64,000 nt of DNA. Origin: Pegoplata infirma (taxonomy: Eukaryota; Arthropoda; Insecta; Diptera; Anthomyiidae). Under the pieces are notes generated by a model. It did no database searches. It saw only the letters and a list, made by a program, of their open reading frames with translations, and was not told the origin of the DNA. The position numbers and the translations under genes are program-made. Each line of letters opens with the position of its first letter. Within the stretch, counting starts at the first letter, position 1. The stretch covers positions 325,641,038-325,705,037 of the forward strand of contig OY992536.1 in the NCBI GenBank assembly GCA_963921195.1, given 5' to 3'. Positions 10,979 through 21,892 of this stretch are shown in pieces.

Positions 10979-11756
10979 CACTCAAAATATTTTGTAGGCA
11001 AAAACAACTAAAAAACACACTTAAAACCAGTGAATAAACAATTGAAAACCATCCCAGTAATTATTCATTTGTTTTAACAAACATGAACATTTATTTTTTA
11101 CTGTTGACAAAATTTTCTAAAATAAATAACATTAAACATTAAAAAATTAAGTTTTTTTCATTCTTTTTTACCAACAAATTCGAAAAAAATAACCTACAAA
11201 AACATTAAAAATTAATGATAGTTCTGTTATTTTTACCAACAAATTCCAAAAAAAATAACCTACGAAAACATTAAAAATTAATGATTTCGTAGGTTATTTT
11301 TTTAAATTTTCTATTGAAATATTTTTTTTTAAATTTTTAATAAAATTTTGGGGAATCGATCCCGCAATCAGCTACATTCTGGCCAGACACTCTACCCATC
11401 GTGCCAAAGTCACTTGATACAAACATGTTTTTATATTTCTATAAATAATTTTTTGAATTTTTTTTCTACAAAAAAATAACCTACTTGTGTAGGTAAAAAC
11501 TAATGATATCTCATTCATATCATATCAAATCATTAAAAATTTAAAGAATAATCAGTAGTTTTTACTTACAGAACAAAAATAAATGACTTTAAAGATTAAA
11601 TGTCTTTATTTTTTAGTGTTTTATTTTTGAAACAAAGGACAGAAGTAGTCATTAATTAAAACTGAACATCAAACAAATGTTTTTTCTTTTAAAAACGACT
11701 AAACGGAAAACTTTTTAAATAAACTACAAACAGTTAATAACATAATTTTTTGAGTG
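10979..11756 (-). mobile_element. TA-flanked element with CACTC/GAGTG ends and tRNA-like core (right copy, inverted)
   Basis: On the plus strand it starts CACTCAAAATATTTTG and ends ATTTTTTGAGTG, flanked by TA. It is the reverse complement of the left copy at high identity. The tRNA-like core (11350-11415, minus) keeps GCGGGATCGATTCCCC. Between the copies, 9973-10976 is AT-rich with no recognised gene. Confidence 0.72.
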
Positions 11757-11956
11757 TAGTTTTTAACAGACATGTGCACGAATGCATTTAAAAGTAGTTA
11801 AGAGACATTCTTAAAATTTAGAATAAAAAAATTATTCTATTCTATCCGTTCTGAACAAATGAATATGTATTCTTTGCTTGCACTTTGAACAAGGGGAATA
11901 GGAAATGCGTTTTTTCTCGCCACCTTTTGGAGGTGTGGTTATAGAAAATATTAAAA

Positions 11957-12664
11957 ACAAGTAAGAGTGTTAAATTCGGCTGTGCCGAATCTTTTATACC
12001 CTCCAACATCCAAAAAAAAATCCAGGGTCGTTTTCTTTTTTTTGGGGGGGAGGTCGGCAGTGGTCATTGGGGGGGACCAATTTCCCCTCGAAATATATGT
12101 TTAAAAATTTATTCTTATGCTTTTTGCACTAAAAAAATACAAGTTTATCATTATTTTACAATTTTTTTTAATCAACGCCCGCAAAAGGGGAGCGGGACGA
12201 AAAAACGATATTTTCTAATCCCCCGGGTCCAAATGCAAGACTTTGAGCTTCTTGAAGCATAAAAATGTTGCATTTTTTAAACAAAAACACAAAAAATCAT
12301 GTAAAAATATGGTGTTTTTTAGAGGCTGGTTTAGTTCCTCAAGGGGGAACTTTTTCCCCCTGGTCCGATTTTGCCCATCTCCGAACTTAACCAGGCTATG
12401 AACATAAGACATATTTCTGCCAAACTTCAGGAGTCTAGCACTTTTATTTTGGACTGTATCGTGTCTTCCACAGACGGACGTACAGACGGACGGACGGACG
12501 GACGGACGGACGGACGGACAGACGGACATTGCTAGAATGTCTTAGAATCGATCACTGATCAATAATATATATACTTTATGGAGTCCTAGACCGATATTTC
12601 AATGCGTTACACACGGAATGACAAAGTGAGTATACCCCCATACTGTAGTTGGAGGGTATAAAAA
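11957..12664 (-). mobile_element. Complete DINE-1/Helentron-like element (708 bp)
   Basis: On the minus strand it runs from TTTATACCCTCCAACTAC, through 'acggaatgac...aaccgatatttc'-type sequence and a gtccgtctgtccg microsatellite, to a 3' hairpin TTCGGCACAGCCGAA and ...CTTGTTTTT. The ends and order copy Drosophila DINE-1: 5' TATACCC palindrome, 3' hairpin about 15 nt from a CTTG/TTT end. An ORF of 104 codons across it (12215-12529) is a microsatellite by-product. Confidence 0.82.
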
Positions 12665-12754
12665 TAAATAAATGTTATTATAAATGAAGCCCCTCCAAAA
12701 ACAAAAATATCCCTGAAACGTCCCCTGTCAGTTTTTTTAATTGATCACACATTG

Positions 12755-12800
12755 TAGGGTTTAAAAGATTCGGCACAGCCGAATTTATAGACCTCACTTG
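12755..12800 (+). repeat. DINE-1-like 3' end fragment
   Basis: The hairpin ATTCGGCACAGCCGAAT is followed by a degenerate CTCACTTG end. The 5' part is not recognised here. Confidence 0.65.
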
Positions 12801-13225
12801 GTTACATTCTAAACGTTCAAACAATGACAATTTTCCTTTCGTTGTTCAACTGCAAACAAAACGATACGACATCGCTTCGCCGCACAGTGGTCAATTTCGC
12901 GAGATAGCGGTCAAAACTCTATAACTTTTGACCGGATCGGTATTTTTTTACGCAATGTTCAATAGGAGGGACTTTAAGCTTCAATTTGCGTGTTCAAACG
13001 TAAAAATCGACTGATAGGAACGTAAGTAATGTGGAGTTAAAAATGCATTTTAATTTTTTGTTGAGTTTCCATGTAAAAGTTGAATATTTTGACATTTTAA
13101 ATAGGTATTTTTTTCATAATTTCTTATTTTCTTCAATCGTATTTTACAACCAATACTTATTTATTATTCCTAAACTTAATTTTGGTCAGAAAATGCCAAC
13201 ATTTGGCCACTGACATTTATTTAGT

Positions 13226-14592
13226 CTCAATATTCACAGGTCCTTTGTCCTTCTGATAGGTCCTAGGATAGGTGCTTTTGATAGGTCCAGGGATATGTCC
13301 TTTTGATAGGTCCTAGGATAGGTCCTTTTGATAGGTCCTTTTGATAGGTCCTAGGATAGTTCCTTTTGATAGGTCCAAGGATAGGTAATTTTGATAGGTC
13401 CTAGGATAGGTCCTTTTGATTGGTCCATGGATAGGTCCTTTTCATAAGTCCAAGGATAGGTCCTTTTGAAAGGTCCTAGGATAGGTCCTTTTGATAGGTC
13501 CTTCTGATAGGTTCTTTTGATAGGACAAAGGATAGGTCCATTTGATAGGTTCAAGGATAGGTCCTTTTGATATGTAAAAGGATAGGTCCTTTTGATAGGT
13601 CCTAGGATAGGTCCTTTTGATATGTAAAAGGATAGGTCCTTTTAATATGTAAAAGGATAGGTCCTTTTGATAGATCAAAGGATAGGTCCTTTTGATAGGT
13701 ACAAGGATAGGTCCTTTTGACTGGTACTAGGATAGGTCATTTTGATAGGTCCAAGGATAGGTCCTTTTGATAGGTCATAGGATAGGTCCTTTTGATAAGT
13801 CCAAGCATAGGTCCTTTTGATAGATCCAAGGATACGTCCTTTTGATAGGTCATAGGATAGGTCCTTTTGATAGGTCCAAGGATATGTCCTTTTGATAGTT
13901 CCAAGGATAGGTCCATTTGATAGGTCCAAGGATAGGACCTTTTGATAGGTCCAAGAATAGGTCCTTTTGGTAGGTCCAAGGATAGGTCCTTTTAATAGAT
14001 CAAATGATAGGTCCTTTTGATAGGTCCAAGGATAGGTCCTTTTGATAGGTCCAAGGATAGGTCCTCTTTATTGGTCCAAGGATAGGTCCTTTTTGATAGG
14101 TCCTTTTGATATGCAAAAGGATAGGTCCTTTTGATAGATCAAAGGATAGGTCCTTTTGATAGGTCCAAGGATAGGTCCTTTTTATAGGTCCAAGGATAGG
14201 TCCTTTTGATATGTAAAAGGATAGGTCCTTTTGGTAGGTCCAAGGATATGCCCTTTTGATAGGTCCTAGGATAGGTCCTTTTGATAGGTTAAAGGATAGG
14301 TCCATTTGATATGTAAAAGGATAGGTCCTTTTAATAGATCAAGGTCCTAGGATAGGTCCTTTTGATAGGTCCAAGGATAGGTCCTTTTGATAGATCAAAG
14401 GATAGGTCCTTTTGATAGGTCCTTTTGATTGGTCCAAGGATAGGTCCTTTTTATAAGTTCAAGGATAGGTCCTTTTGATAGGACCAAGGAAAGATCCTTT
14501 TGATAGGTTCAAGGATAGGTCCTTTTGATATGTAAAAGGATAGGTCCTTTTGATAGGTCCAAGTATAGGTCTTTTTGATAGGTCCAAGGATC
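13226..14592. repeat. 25-bp minisatellite, about 55 copies
   Basis: The consensus is GATAGGTCCTTTTGATAGGTCCAAG, two related half-units (13 + 12 bp: GATAGGTCCTTTT and GATAGGTCCAAG), with many point variants. Because 25 is not a multiple of three, one repeat peptide (motif GPIKRTYPWTYQKDLS) appears in all three minus-strand frames, giving several false ORFs. Confidence 0.95.
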
Positions 14593-15645
14593 CACAGGTT
14601 ATTTCCATTGGTTTTAAATTTATTTGCAATTATCAGGTATTTAAGTTATTTAATATTAGATGGCAATAAAATCATTTTTTACCTTTTCCAAATGAATTGC
14701 CAGATACCACATAATTTGAGAGTTCTATTGTCATTTTTGTCAAAATTTTGATACACCCTTCTATGTGGACTAGGTCCAAATATGGGCCAACTTCTCCTAA
14801 TTTCAACAGAATTATTTTTTGGGTCAATAAGAACTCTTGTACAAAATTTCATCAAAATATATGCATAATAGCCACTTTCACATACAAATAACTTCTCAAA
14901 AAATATGACGTGCATTTGTACCGAATATCTTACCTTGGGTCAGAAAAATTGCTGTAGCTCAAAAAGTGCAGTCCCGATGCATGGACATGTATATATAGGA
15001 ATGTAGGGGAGATTTAGGACTACAAAATAGTAAATTTGTGTTTTGACTCAGCTTGACTCACAGGAGTTGTGCTCTATGAAGTAGGAAATTTCCGAGAAAT
15101 TTTACCTTTTTTAAAAAAAATATTTAAATTGTTCTGAAAACAGTAGAGCTCCAATTTTTTTACCAGTAATAGGAAATAAGTTAAGTTACAACACAAAATT
15201 TATTTCGTCCAAAAATCTTGAAAAACAAAAAAGTTATGATCATTTAAACTTTCAAAATTAACTAAAAATATCATAAATTTACTAAATTCTGAAAAATCCC
15301 ATTTTGGACCACCCTGTTCTCAGTGAAATAATTGAAATAGAGTTCTAATTTTTTGGCTCCCGAGGTTTACTATTGTCTACTTTCATATGAGTCTAATAAC
15401 TTTAAAATCGGAAAACAAAAACCAAAAGGAGTTTTGGCCGCTATCTTAAAATATTGACCACAGTGCGCCGGTTGTAATGCCGATTCCGGCGATACGATAG
15501 CGATTCGTCTTGGCGATAAAAGGGCAATATCGCCAGATAATCGTACAAACGAAAAAAATAGATTTGTATGTATCGTCGGAATCTCACTAAAATGATAATC
15601 GGCTTCAGAGAACCTATATCGAAAATAGTCATAATTTTTTAACAT

Positions 15646-15775
15646 GATAATGTTTTTAGGCCGGTGTCTAATTTTAAAAAAGTTGCGGGACGCCACCTCA
15701 GTTTGACTATATGAGCTAAAAACTAACGAAAAAGAAAACAAGAATTACTATTTTCATTTTCTTAAAACCAAATCT
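15646..15775 (-). repeat. Dispersed repeat (family I), unoccupied copy
   Basis: It is inverted relative to 24655-24780 and shares the blocks GGTGTCTAATTTTAAAAA, GGACGCCAC and 'gaaaataagaattact'. It keeps the sequence across the site where the other copy has a MITE inserted. Confidence 0.75.
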
Positions 15776-15869
15776 TTTAATAACTTGGGTTTATAACTTG
15801 GATAATTATTCACCTCGTGGTGAATAAACCCGTGTTTTCACCAGCTGGTGAATAAAAAGTAACATAATT

Positions 15870-16500
15870 ATTTTTTAACAAAAAAATTTTTTTTTCATAA
15901 AATTTTTTAACAAAAAAAATTTTTTTTTCATAAAATTTTTTTTTCCATCAAATTTTTTTTGATGCAAAAAAAATTTTATCTAATTTTTTTTTTCATCAAT
16001 TTTTTTTTTCATCAAATTTTTTTTTTTCATCAATTTTTTTTTTATCAATTTTTTTTTTCATCAAATTTTTTTTTTTTTTCATAAATTTTTTTTATCACAA
16101 AATTTTGTTTTTCATCAATTTTTTTTTTTCATAAATTTTTTTTTTTTTTTTTCCATCAAACTTTTTTTTTCATAATTTTTTTTTATCAATTTTTTTTTTT
16201 TCATTAATTTTTTTTCATCAAATTTTTTTTTCATCAATTTTTTTTTCATCAATTTTTCTTTTCATTAATTTTTTTTTCATCAAATTTTTTCATCAATTTT
16301 TTTCATCAAATTTTTTTATCAAATTTTTTATTATCAATTTTTTTCTCACTAAAAATTTTTTTTTATCAATTTTTTTTTACATCAAAAAATTTTCTTTTCA
16401 TCAAAAAAATTCATCAAAAACTTTTTTCATCAAAATGATTTTTCACCAAAAATTTTGTGTTCATTATTTTTTTTTAACATAATTTTGTTTTTCGTGAAAA
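15870..16500. repeat. T-rich low-complexity tract with CATCAA spacers
   Basis: Runs of 7-12 T are separated by CATCAA, CATAAA or TATCAA. A short A-rich mirror image lies at 23345-23460. No coding potential. Confidence 0.95.
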
Positions 16501-16511
16501 AAAAAATAATA

Positions 16512-16690
16512 ATACAAGTGAGAATGTTATATTCTTTGTTGCCGAATCTTGTATACTCTCCAAAATGTAAAAACACTTTTCCGCACTTATTTTTGCACTC
16601 ACTTACGAAATGGACAACTCTTTTGGTTTTTTAATGAGGTCCTAGACTGATATTTCAATTCGTTTTACATGGAATAGCAAAGTAATATAG
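16512..16690 (-). repeat. DINE-1-like fragment, internally deleted
   Basis: The inverted 3' terminus ACAAGTGAGAATGTTATATTC with a decayed hairpin (GTTGCCGAATC) is joined after about 60 bp to the inverted 5' block 'gaggtcctagactgatatttc'. Confidence 0.6.
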
Positions 16691-17234
16691 CATTATTTTT
16701 TCTTAAAATACATACAAATCTTCCGCAAAACATTATCATGATTTAATGTTTTGGGCAAGAGTACAAAATTCGCAGGCATTTTTTTATTCATATTTTGGTC
16801 ATGTTAACAGAACTAAAAACATTTGCATTCACCTGAAAATTATATCCGCAACATTCGCTGAATTTTTTATTTTATATTTGAACGCAAATTTGTGGTTTTC
16901 GTCCAAATTTATATTCTTTCAAAGATTTCTTGTTGTGCTTGATAAATTATTTTATTTTAAATTGACAAAGAAATAAAAATCGTCAATATTTTTTTTTGTT
17001 TATTGCCAAAATATCGTTCGTATGAGAAAACGGCGATATAGTAAAAATACTACTTTAATTTTTTTATTGAAATGATAAATTTCCATATCGCCGCAATATC
17101 TTTTCGGTGATATATCGCCCTATTGTTTGCAGGGATCATTCTAAACATTCTAATTCGCAAATACTGTACTCTAAAAGTGGAGTACTCTGACGCGAATGAT
17201 TTGGTGTAAGTGAAGAAAGGAATATACTTGTATA

Positions 17235-17503
17235 GCGCTCCTTTACTTGTATAGTGTCATAACTCAAAAAATGCGTTTTTTGAGTTAATGATGCAGAATT
17301 ATTCGTTATATCGTGCTTTATATTGTGTCAAAAATTCGTAATAATATCTTCTAAGCTCACCGTTTGAGAAGAGTACACGATATTATTACATTTTCTATGT
17401 ACCGGCCTTTTTCAATTAAAAACCAGTTTCAATAGTAAACTTTAAACGTGTTTTCTGCAAAATCAAATATTTTAAGTTATGACACTATACAAGTAAAGGA
17501 GCG
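17235..17503. mobile_element. MITE with ~30-bp inverted repeats, copy 1
   Basis: GCTCCTTTACTTGTATAGTG is mirrored by CACTATACAAGTAAAGGAGC. The interior has GTACCGGCCTTTTTCAATT. A second, inverted and more diverged copy lies at 29785-30045. Confidence 0.8.
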
Positions 17504-17869
17504 ATATATCCATTCACAAATCTGGTTTTTAATACCAACAGCAATTTAAAACCCATACCGGGTTAGATGCTATACCAATATCAATATCCAAAGCCAAAAT
17601 AATTAAGAAAAAAAAAATACCAATACCACAACCGATACATACTTTTATCAATCCGGGCCCCCACATTAAAACATTTATTTTGATTTATAAACCGTTGTGT
17701 TATCTACGTGAGCAATTTAATTTCTGCCTGGGTTACTTAAAACATGTTCATATGAGTACTATACATAACTAATTTATAAAACACGTATGCTGTTGAATTG
17801 GTTTTTAATAAACATTTTAAATTGTTTGGGTTCATAATAAACAAAAAAAAATTTAGTAAAATTACTCAC

Positions 17870-18010
17870 CCGAAAATAATTCTAAAAACTTTTCGACACC
17901 ATAATTGCCAGGAAAACGATATGAAGGATCTTTAACGGCATTCATGTTATGAACTTTGATGCGTTTAATCATGAAGGTAATATTGTCCGGTTTGCCATCA
18001 TTGTTAAAAT
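17870..18010 (-). CDS. kuz: Exon C of the same ADAM10-type gene: metalloprotease domain segment
   Basis: The acceptor TCTTTTCAG lies above 18010 and the donor TCGG|GTGAGT at 17869. The exon is 141 bases, entering and exiting in phase 1, which joins exon B exactly (split codon G|AT gives Asp). It encodes 46 full codons including GKPDNITFMIKRIKVH and YRFPGNYGVEKFLELFS. These correspond to the NISFMVKRIRI and FRFPNIGVEKFLEL stretch of human ADAM10, upstream of the zinc site. The downstream exons (HExxHxxGxxH helix, disintegrin, Cys-rich, transmembrane, tail) are not in this window, so the next intron is longer than 17.8 kb. The reading frame is intact across all three exons, so the gene looks functional. 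Confidence 0.93.
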
Positions 18011-19134
18011 CTGAAAAGAGAGAGTGAAATACAATTGAGAAAAAGAGTAAAAAAAATTAAAAATGAATAGAGAAATAAAAAAAATCGAAACAATCCTTTT
18101 CGATTTTTCGATTTTATATCAATGGATTTTTAAATTTTTTGTGTACGTTTATTCGATGGCAATATTTATGTCGTAGATTTTTTTTTTTAAAGAAGTAAAT
18201 TTTTTATCACATACCACGGTTGGGAAATGTGGCACAATAGTGTCATTTTTTGGCACTATTAAATGGTCAGTGGCACCACAAAAAAAAAAAAACAGTTTTG
18301 GCAGTTTTTCATCATCTCAAAATATTGTCAAAATTTATTTAAAATAAATTAAAAAAATATTTTATGTGATACCTCTCACTCTTGATACCTCTTAATCTTT
18401 TTTTCTCTATGATTGCTGTTACAAAATTATTAATTAACTAAAAAGTATTTAAAATATTTTTGTTGGCCCTTTTCAACATATTTTGGTCATTTTGAGCCCT
18501 TAACTTGGCACAAATTGAAAGTTCTGAAATACCAACACTGTCACATACTGTTGCATGTTGTACACAAACATATCGTTAGCTGAAAAGTTAACTAAAAGTG
18601 AAATCTATTTTATGACATTTTCCGATTTTTATGAAATTCAGCCGTGTTGTTTAGGATAAAACAAATTATAAAACTAAATTTTTTATAGTTTTTCTTCCGA
18701 TTTTGAATGTCCGGAAAAAATTTTTGAAAATTTATTGGATTAGAGTATTATTCTAGCTCGATTATGACAATATCATAAATGATATTGGATAATTTCTTAA
18801 AAAAAATATGTCGTTCGATTTTTACATCATATTTATTAATTTTGATGCGCTGATTAAGAATATTAAAAATTTTCATAATCAGTTGAACAGTACTCAAAAT
18901 ATCGCTGTTTAAAATTTGAAAAAAAAAAATCAAAATTTCTTTCCCTTAACCCTTTCATAAAGCTAGACACAATCTTTCATTTTTATTTTAATTAAAAATT
19001 ATCTTGAAATACATTATTTGTATTAATTTTTGTATGCAAAATAAGAATATCATTATATTCTGAAATTGTTTGAACGGTTTGTGCGTTATTGCCATTTTAA
19101 ATTTGTCACAAAATTTCCTTAATCGGCAGAAATT

Positions 19135-19317
19135 GAGACAAACTTTATTTTAAATTTAATTGGGCGAAATCGATCATGTTAACCCATGCGCCCTTCGATC
19201 AAAGTTAAGAATTTTTGTTGAACATTTTTTAAAAAACCAAAACTTTGATTGAAGGGCGCTACGGGTTTGGCCAACTTTAATTTGGCTCATTTAAATTCTA
19301 AATGAAAATTTGTCTCA
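19135..19317. mobile_element. Hairpin MITE with ~80-bp arms
   Basis: The left arm contains GCGCCCTTCGATCAAAGTT; the right arm contains AACTTTGATTGAAGGGCGC. The outer ends GAGACAAACTTT and AAATTTGTCTC pair as well. The loop is about 20 bp. Confidence 0.8.
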
Positions 19318-19859
19318 AGTTATAATAGGAAAAAAATTTTCAAAATTTTATTTTACATTTCTTGAATGTTCCAAAAAAACCGCCATATTTTTCGACTGAT
19401 GTTAAATTTATTTGAATTTTCTTTTTCAGTGCATCAAAAGTAATAAATTTTATTTTTTTATTTTCGAAAGTTCAAAATTGTTATCTCAGTGTGCAACGAC
19501 TTCATTTAATCCGATTGGGCTCAAATTTGTAGGTACCACATAAGTTTTGGGCCTAGGACAATAAAAATTTAAAGGGACACTTGGGAAAATGAAAAGTTTA
19601 AAAAAATGCCACTCTAATGTGGAAGAACCTGGCACTTTACACGGGGAAAATAGTTTTGCTCTTTACAAGAGCCTTCGGACAGAACCGGTTTTTCGGTTAT
19701 ACAGGTCCACCGTTTTTTTTTTAATTTTCAAAATTGAAATTTTATGCAAAGAAAGTTAATTTTAAACTAAACTCCATAACAATTTTTCATAGAACACCGT
19801 TCCTCTAACAATGTGTGGAATTAATAGTTCCGAAATTTGAATTAAAAATTAGCATTCCA

Positions 19860-20830
19860 AAAAATGTTAAAAAGCCAATATCTCAATAAGTACCCACACG
19901 AAAAAAAAAAATGCGAATGCATTTTTGTTGCTCTTTTATTGCCGAGCTTGATTGCGGAATACTCGAAAGCTCTTCGATCGAAAGTTTTTTGGTTGTTTGA
20001 TATTCAAATTTTTCAGGATCCCAAAATCCATTACTTTATGAGTTTAAACGCCAATATCTTAGAAGTTTTACGATCATGGAATAAAGATGGGGGTAGTTCG
20101 GCAATTGTGTATAGAACACTGCTGTTGCATATGGAGTCATTTGAAGCAACCACAAAGAAGTTCCGTCCTATGGACCGAAAAAGCACTGCAAATTCATGTT
20201 AATACGTGGAAACCACGACTTAATAAGTTTAACAGCCGATTTGTAAACATTTTTGTTCTACGAACTACACAAAAAGCTTTGGGTAGATTGACAATTATGT
20301 CTTTGAAGAAGCCACAAAAAATGCCGTCCTAAGGACCGAAAAAGACCGTCGCAATTACATGAAATTAAATTTTTTTGTGGATGCTTCAAATGACTCCATA
20401 TGGAACAGGGATACTGTGGACATAATTGACGATCTACCCATATCTTTTTGTCCCGTTCGTAGAACAACAATTTTGAAAAATCGGCTCTTAAACTAAAAAA
20501 GTCGTGTGTTTTCTTTGTATTTGCATGAAATTGGGACAGCCTTTTTCGGTCTTTAGGACGGCACTTTCTGTGGTTCCTTCAAATGAATCCAAATAAAACA
20601 AGGATTCTTTACACATAATTTCCAATATAATCACAGTTTTTTGTCCAGGTCGTAGAACCAAAATCTGCATGTGATATATTTTTCTTTCTAAGTTGGCAAC
20701 GTAGGTTACAATGTTCAGTAAGGAAGGACGTAAGGATTCGAAGATCATTTTTGTCCAAAGATAGTAATTGTTTTGATACGGTGCTGGATGCAGTTATGAA
20801 TCTCTTTGCCTCCCGCTGAGCCGATGTTGA
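19860..20830. repeat. Block of degenerate units in both orientations
   Basis: The phrase 'gaagccac...ccgtcctaaggaccgaaaaag' appears at 20150-20190 and 20305-20345, and inverted around 20540-20580. 'Tcaaatgactccatatgg' and its complement appear at 20130 and 20385. The short ORFs here follow from these repeats. Family unknown. Confidence 0.65.
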
Positions 20831-20957
20831 TCTAGCTATTTCATTTTTCATTCCATTTCATTAACCAATCATTTAAAATCATTTTAGACCGTATTCAATT
20901 AAGTGTGCGATATACAACAAGTAACGTGCAAAAAAACCTTTCAAATTAAGTTTGTAT

Positions 20958-21333
20958 TTTTTATACCCTCCAACCAAAGTATGGGGGTATACTCACTTTG
21001 TCATTCCGTGTGTAACGCATCGAAATATCGGTCTAGGACCCCATAAAGTATATATATTATTGATCAGTGATCCATTCTAAGACATTCTGGCGATGTCCGT
21101 CTGTCCGTCCGTCCGTCTGTGGAAGACACGATACAGTCCAAAGTAATAGAGCTAGACTCCTGAAATTTGGCACGAATATGTCTTATGGTATTGGGCTGGT
21201 TAAGTTCGAACATGGGCAAAATCGGATTAGGGGGAAAAAAGTTCCCTCTTAAGAACTAAACAAACCTCTAAAAAAAGCCATTTTTTGGAGGGTATAATAG
21301 ATTCGGCGCAGCCGAATTTAACACTCTCACTTG
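20958..21333 (+). mobile_element. Complete short DINE-1/Helentron-like element (376 bp)
   Basis: It starts with TTATACCCTCCAACC, whose reverse complement is nearly repeated as TATGGGGGTATA within 30 bp (5' palindrome). The middle has TGTCCGTCTGTCCGTCCG. The end has GGAGGGTATAATAGATTCGG, the hairpin TTCGGCGCAGCCGAA, TTAACACTCTCACTTG and a T-run. No TSD is expected for Helentrons, which insert between T residues. Confidence 0.85.
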
Positions 21334-21892
21334 TTTTTTTATAAATTTATGTTGTAGTTTTTTTTTAGTATATTTTGAATAAAAATGTTGCATGGTCTTT
21401 TTCTACCTTTAGCAAAAATTTAAAAAATAGTTGTTGGTTTAAGGTTATTTCTACATTGCTACGGTATGTAATATTTTTTTTTTAGTTTCGTTTGCATATT
21501 TTGAACGGCATGGAAAAAATGTTATGCAGAAAACACGTATACGCACAAGTGGGTACGCGTGCAAGGTCAGTGTAATATTATACATATTTATTTTTCTGGT
21601 AGGGACTGCAATGGTAAAGGACAACAAAAAGCAGTTAAAAAAAAAAACATCGATGGAGTAGTAAATTTTTCAAAAACTTTTTAATTTGCTACTATTACTT
21701 CACTGTACGGTGGGCATTATTAATAATATCATATTTATATTAAAATTAATAATACGCACTGAAGTCATAATGATAAAACAAACAAAATTTTCAATATCAA
21801 ATATTTGTAAGACCGATCACCATTCTCGAATTAGGTTTAGTACCGACAAGAAGAACTACCGGCTCACAATTAAATTATTTCTAACAACTTAC

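Larger units (their letters stand above)
1..17869 (-). other. Intron downstream of exon C (partial, at least 17.9 kb)
   Basis: The intron is inferred from the donor at 17869 and the absence of any further ADAM-like coding segment down to position 1. It holds DINE-1-like repeats, a hAT-like element, MITEs, tRNA-like sequences, an assembly gap, two tandem arrays and an inverted element pair, listed separately. No host exon was recognised. Unassigned stretches include 5070-5211 (short repeats of the type TTCGAATACTTCG and AACCGG), 7965-8760 (AT-rich, nothing recognised), 11760-11950, 12800-13220 and 14600-15440 (no motif recognised). Confidence 0.8.
18011..21892 (-). other. Intron between exons B and C (3882 bp)
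   Basis: It is bounded by the exon B donor GTAAGT and the exon C acceptor TTTTCAG, phase 1. It contains a hairpin MITE (19135-19317), a block of inverted degenerate units (about 19860-20830) and a complete short DINE-1-like element (20958-21333). The stretches 18012-19130 and 21340-21890 are AT-rich with no recognisable gene. Confidence 0.9.

Noticed and set aside
9533..11415. Functional tRNA genes inside the inverted element pair
   Set aside because: The B boxes carry mismatches and no acceptor stem pairs; tRNA-like only.
12215..12529. 104-codon minus-strand ORF starting with a Val-Arg-Pro-Ser repeat
   Set aside because: It reads through the gtccgtccg microsatellite and body of a DINE-1-like element.
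13351..14305. Several minus-strand ORFs of 67-101 codons with a GPIKRTYPWTYQ repeat
   Set aside because: They are frames through the 25-bp minisatellite; the same peptide appears in every frame, and no start context, splice sites or flanking gene is present.
1..17869. Catalytic HExxH exon of the ADAM gene
   Set aside because: No open stretch with the zinc-binding motif and splice sites was found; it must lie outside the window.
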